From the NCBI GenBank assembly GCA_003533975.1, contig DQCL01000203.1:1-7136 (forward strand): a stretch of DNA of 7,136 nt, given 5' to 3'. A program made the position numbers and the translations under genes. The notes below the pieces were generated by a model. That model worked only from the letters and a program-made list of their open reading frames with translations. It did not search any database and was not told where the DNA came from. Origin of the DNA: Octadecabacter sp. Lineage in GTDB: Bacteria > Pseudomonadota > Alphaproteobacteria > Rhodobacterales > Rhodobacteraceae. How positions within the stretch are numbered: the stretch's first letter is position 1; each line of letters opens with the position of its first letter. Positions 4,899-7,136 of this stretch are shown one piece after another.

Positions 4899-6310
4899 AA
4901 CTCTAACCCCGTCAAAGCCGCTGCGAACTCTTCCGGGTCAAACGGCGCTAAATCATCGATTTGCTCGCCCACCCCGATGGCATGGATCGGAAGGCCGAAC
5001 TTGTCGGCGAGTGCGACCAACACGCCGCCCTTTGCGGTGCCATCCAGTTTGGTCATGACCAAGCCACTGACATCGGCCAGTTCTTGGAATGTCTTCACCT
5101 GCGACAGCGCATTTTGCCCTGTCGTCGCATCGAGCACCAACAATGTGTTGTGTGGTGCGTCGGGGTCTTTCTTGCGGATAACACGCACAATTTTTTGCAG
5201 CTCTTCCATCAAATCCGAACGGTTTTGCAGGCGTCCAGCTGTGTCGATCATAAGCAGATCAGCCCCGTCACGTGCTGCCTGTTCCATGGCCTCAAATGCC
5301 AGTGATGCTGGGTCAGACCCTTCGGGGGCCGTCAAAACCGGAACGCCGGCGCGATCTCCCCAGACCTGCAATTGCTCAACTGCGGCCGCGCGGAAGGTGT
5401 CGCCAGCTGCGATCACAACCTTTTTGCCCGCCGCCTGAAACTGGCTGGCGAGCTTGCCGATCGTCGTCGTCTTACCGGACCCGTTAACCCCAACGACCAA
5501 CACGACCTGTGGTTTGGTCGGGTAAAGCGGCATCGGACGTGCAACAGGTTCCATAATGCGGGTAATTTCCCCTGCAAGTAACTCTTTGATTTCTTGAGTT
5601 GAAAGACGTTTTCCGAACCGCCCTTCCGCCATATTGGACGTCACGCGCAGGGCAGTATCCACCCCCATATCCGCGCTGATCAATAGTTCTTCCAGACGTT
5701 CAAGCATGTCGTCGTCCAGCTCTCGGCGCACAACGGTTTTCTTTTCACCGCGCCCAAGTAGCCGCCCGAGCAAACCGGGTTTGGCCGCTTTCTCTTGCTC
5801 TGCCCGCTCAGCCGCAAGACGTTGTTCTTCGGCTTCGCGCTCGGCCTGTACACGTTGCAACTCCTGCGCCCGCTTCGCGTCTTCTTCGGCGTGCGCTTGG
5901 CGCGCCAATTCCGCGTCTCGCGCGTCTTTCTCTTGCTGGGCGTGTTCCGCCTGACGCGCCTCTTCAGCGCGCTTTGCCTCGGCAGCTTGCCGCTCTAATT
6001 CTGCAGCTTGCGCAGCCTTTTCGCGTTCGCCCCGTTCGACCTCCAGTCGCGCGACTTCAACTGCGTCTGCCGCGGCTTTCGCATCGGCTAGCGCTTTAGC
6101 ATCTGCTTCGGTTTGTGCTTTCTGCGCCGCAACACGCGCCGCTTCTTGGGCGGCAAGGGCCGCTTGCGCTTCGTCCGCCGCAGTCGTGTCCGATTCTGAG
6201 ACCTCGACCTCTTCCTCAACGCCACCATCTTCGATGATCGCATCCAATCCTTCCTCGATTTTTGAGGATGATTTGAACAAACGGTCTTTGAGCTTCTTGA
6301 AAAACGCCAT
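4895..6310 (-). CDS. ftsY: Signal recognition particle receptor FtsY
   Basis: A 471-residue SRP-type GTPase that docks ribosome-SRP complexes at the inner membrane for co-translational insertion through SecYEG. The N-terminus MAFFKKLKDRLFKSSSKI is a basic amphipathic membrane-targeting helix. Residues about 35-178 are a highly charged Ala/Glu/Gln/Arg-rich A domain, probably long helix or coiled coil. A second lipid-binding-type segment, KPGLLGRLLGRGEKK (177-191), opens the NG domain. G-domain motifs are complete: GVNGSGKTT (274-282), DTFRAAA (304-310), DTAGR (356-360), TKLD (420-423) and GVGE (446-449). ATG 6310-6308 was chosen because it starts the targeting helix and has GGAG (6320-6317) 6 nt upstream; the frame stays open to 6430 but that part is not FtsY-like. 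This is the first gene of the five-gene minus-strand unit and overlaps the next gene by ATGA. Confidence 0.97.
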   Translation of the reverse strand: MAFFKKLKDRLFKSSSKIEEGLDAIIEDGGVEEEVEVSESDTTAADEAQAALAAQEAARVAAQKAQTEADAKALADAKAAADAVEVARLEVERGEREKAAQAAELERQAAEAKRAEEARQAEHAQQEKDARDAELARQAHAEEDAKRAQELQRVQAEREAEEQRLAAERAEQEKAAKPGLLGRLLGRGEKKTVVRRELDDDMLERLEELLISADMGVDTALRVTSNMAEGRFGKRLSTQEIKELLAGEITRIMEPVARPMPLYPTKPQVVLVVGVNGSGKTTTIGKLASQFQAAGKKVVIAAGDTFRAAAVEQLQVWGDRAGVPVLTAPEGSDPASLAFEAMEQAARDGADLLMIDTAGRLQNRSDLMEELQKIVRVIRKKDPDAPHNTLLVLDATTGQNALSQVKTFQELADVSGLVMTKLDGTAKGGVLVALADKFGLPIHAIGVGEQIDDLAPFDPEEFAAALTGLEL

Positions 6311-6375
6311 TACGGGCTCCGAACTAAGGCTTTTGTAATACCTAATAGGCCAAATGCGCGGAAGTAACCCGCCAC

Positions 6376-6387
6376 CATAAAAATTCC
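6376..6387 (+). repeat. Direct repeat copy 1 (CAYAAAAATTCC)
   Basis: CATAAAAATTCC, matching the copy at 6428-6439 at 11 of 12 positions and in the same orientation. The copies start 52 bp apart, close to five helical turns, so proteins bound at both would face the same side of the DNA. Chance similarity of AT-rich DNA is possible. Confidence 0.4.
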
Positions 6388-6427
6388 TTACACAAGCCTC
6401 GCTTGAGACGCCATGTCGCGTTAGATT

Positions 6428-6439
6428 CACAAAAATTCC
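6428..6439 (+). repeat. Direct repeat copy 2 (CAYAAAAATTCC)
   Basis: CACAAAAATTCC, the second copy, lying 14 bp before the AlkB-like start codon. A protein bound here could block the plus-strand gene, while the first copy lies nearer ftsY. Confidence 0.4.
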
Positions 6440-6453
6440 GCCATATCGAAAGT

Positions 6454-7136
6454 ATGCCCGTGCAAAACCCGATGCCGATCTTCACAACCGTCACCTTGAT
6501 GGCCCCGACGTTGATTGCAGCTGGTGCAATTTGGGGGGGGATCTGGGCCGTTGCGGGCCTGTTTTGGATGACAGCCCTAACAGCAAGCCTGGATTTATTA
6601 ATCAGCCGGACGCTCACGACTGTCGAAGGCGACGAATTTCCATCAGCGAACCGCCTTTGCATCGCGCTGGCGCTTGCGCACTGTGGCTTATGGCTGTTGG
6701 TCGTTGCTGCCCTAAGCGGTTGGACTGGCCTTGTGCTTTGGGAAAAGCTGATCGTATTCGCCGCCGCCGGTCTGTTCATGGGGCAAGTCAGCAATTCAAA
6801 CGCCCATGAACTTATTCACCGCCCCGGTCGTTGGCTGCGCCGTGCTGGGCGGTGGATCTATATCTCGGTCTTATTCGGGCATCACCTTTCTGCGCACACA
6901 TTGGTGCATCACGTCCATGTTGGCACGACATCCGACCCGAGTACCGCACGCAGCGGTGAAAGTTTTTACCGGTTCTTTGTGAGGGCCTGGAAAGGCGGCT
7001 TTCGTGACGGTCTTCGCGCCGAAAACCGTCGTTTTCAACAATCTGGCCGCCCTTGGTGGCGCCATCCCTACTACGCCTATGTTGTTGGTGCGGTTCTTAC
7101 ACTTATCACGGCGGCACTCATTGGCGGCGGCACGGG
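6454..7136 (+). CDS. AlkB-like membrane di-iron hydroxylase (alkane 1-monooxygenase family), N-terminal part
   Basis: The first 227 codons of an integral-membrane di-iron enzyme, cut by the window edge. Hydrophobic stretches lie near 15-50, 67-90, 95-112, 132-146 and 205-225. Two of the usual three His boxes are visible: HELIH (118-122), and HTLVHH (148-153) followed by VGTTSDPSTAR (156-166), the AlkB pattern H-x3-H-H ... DP-x-x-AR. The third box would be beyond 7136. AlkB enzymes hydroxylate the terminal carbon of alkanes using O2 and electrons from rubredoxin; the substrate of this one is unknown and a related desaturase or hydroxylase is possible. In many AlkB proteins the residue before the second box is Glu; here it is Ala147. 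The ATG at 6454 has only a weak GAAAG upstream, and the frame is open further upstream, so the start is uncertain. A run of eight G (6533-6540) falls in codons 27-29. Confidence 0.78.
   Translation, partial: MPVQNPMPIFTTVTLMAPTLIAAGAIWGGIWAVAGLFWMTALTASLDLLISRTLTTVEGDEFPSANRLCIALALAHCGLWLLVVAALSGWTGLVLWEKLIVFAAAGLFMGQVSNSNAHELIHRPGRWLRRAGRWIYISVLFGHHLSAHTLVHHVHVGTTSDPSTARSGESFYRFFVRAWKGGFRDGLRAENRRFQQSGRPWWRHPYYAYVVGAVLTLITAALIGGGT

Larger units (their letters stand above)
6311..6453. promoter_or_regulatory. Divergent control region between ftsY and the AlkB-like gene
   Basis: This 143-bp gap must hold the start signals for the ftsY unit (minus) and probably the AlkB-like gene (plus). I see no promoter on either strand good enough to place; TTGAGA (6403-6408) is a candidate plus-strand -35 box without a convincing -10. 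The region contains two copies of a 12-bp direct repeat and a short inverted repeat, CAAGC-CTC-GCTTG (6393-6405), which could be an operator. Confidence 0.4.

Noticed and set aside
4842..5438. A 198-codon plus-strand frame opposite ftsY
   Set aside because: It is Ser/Pro/Ala-rich, with composition typical of antisense to a well-supported gene, and has no SD or recognisable domain.
5776..6180. Repetitive look of the Ala/Glu/Arg-rich part of ftsY as a possible DNA repeat array
   Set aside because: The repetition is at protein composition level (charged helix of the A domain); no exact repeated DNA unit of constant length was seen.
6311..6430. An upstream start giving FtsY 40 more residues
   Set aside because: The extension is not FtsY-like; the targeting helix starts at MAFFKKLKDR with an SD 6 nt upstream.
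6342..6794. A 150-codon minus-strand frame opposite the AlkB-like gene
   Set aside because: The plus-strand frame carries the di-iron His boxes and membrane segments; the antisense frame has no such features.

Overview
The window looks like chromosomal DNA of an alphaproteobacterium, most likely a marine Rhodobacterales (Roseobacter-group) species. This rests on three things seen in the sequence: the style of the proteins (MetZ, FtsY with a long Ala/Glu/Arg-rich acidic domain, YciB/IspZ), a SAM-II riboswitch, which is known mainly from Alphaproteobacteria, and a compact, moderately GC-rich layout. No tRNA, rRNA, CRISPR array, IS element or phage gene was seen.

Layout. (1) 1-263, minus: the 5' end of metZ (O-succinylhomoserine sulfhydrylase), running off the left edge. 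(2) 264-478: a divergent control region. On the minus strand it holds, in transcript order, a sigma70-like promoter, a SAM-II aptamer, an intrinsic terminator, a small hairpin, a strong Shine-Dalgarno (SD) and the metZ ATG. A short open frame starts 5 nt after the SD-like part of the aptamer, runs through the terminator and is in frame with metZ. (3) 479-1174, plus: a YfcG-type glutathione transferase/disulfide reductase. (4) 1226-1510, plus: a 94-residue single-domain PilZ protein, with a long hairpin pressed against its SD. (5) 1507-6310, minus: a compact five-gene unit, read ftsY, two paralogous secreted proteins of unknown function (here A and B), an EamA/DMT transporter, then yciB/ispZ. 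Junctions are ATGA overlaps (ftsY-A, A-B) or gaps of about 9 nt (B-EamA, EamA-yciB). The yciB and PilZ stop codons overlap tail to tail. (6) 6311-6453: a divergent intergenic region with a pair of 12-bp direct repeats 52 bp apart. (7) 6454-7136, plus: the 5' two-thirds or so of an AlkB-like membrane di-iron hydroxylase, cut by the right edge.

How the genes fit together. metZ is probably shut off when S-adenosylmethionine is plentiful. The ftsY unit joins the signal-recognition-particle receptor with four envelope proteins (two secreted, two integral membrane), which suggests a membrane/periplasm biogenesis operon. The most interesting items are the layered SAM-II, leader-frame and terminator arrangement at metZ, and the tandem pair of unrecognised two-cysteine secreted proteins coupled to ftsY.
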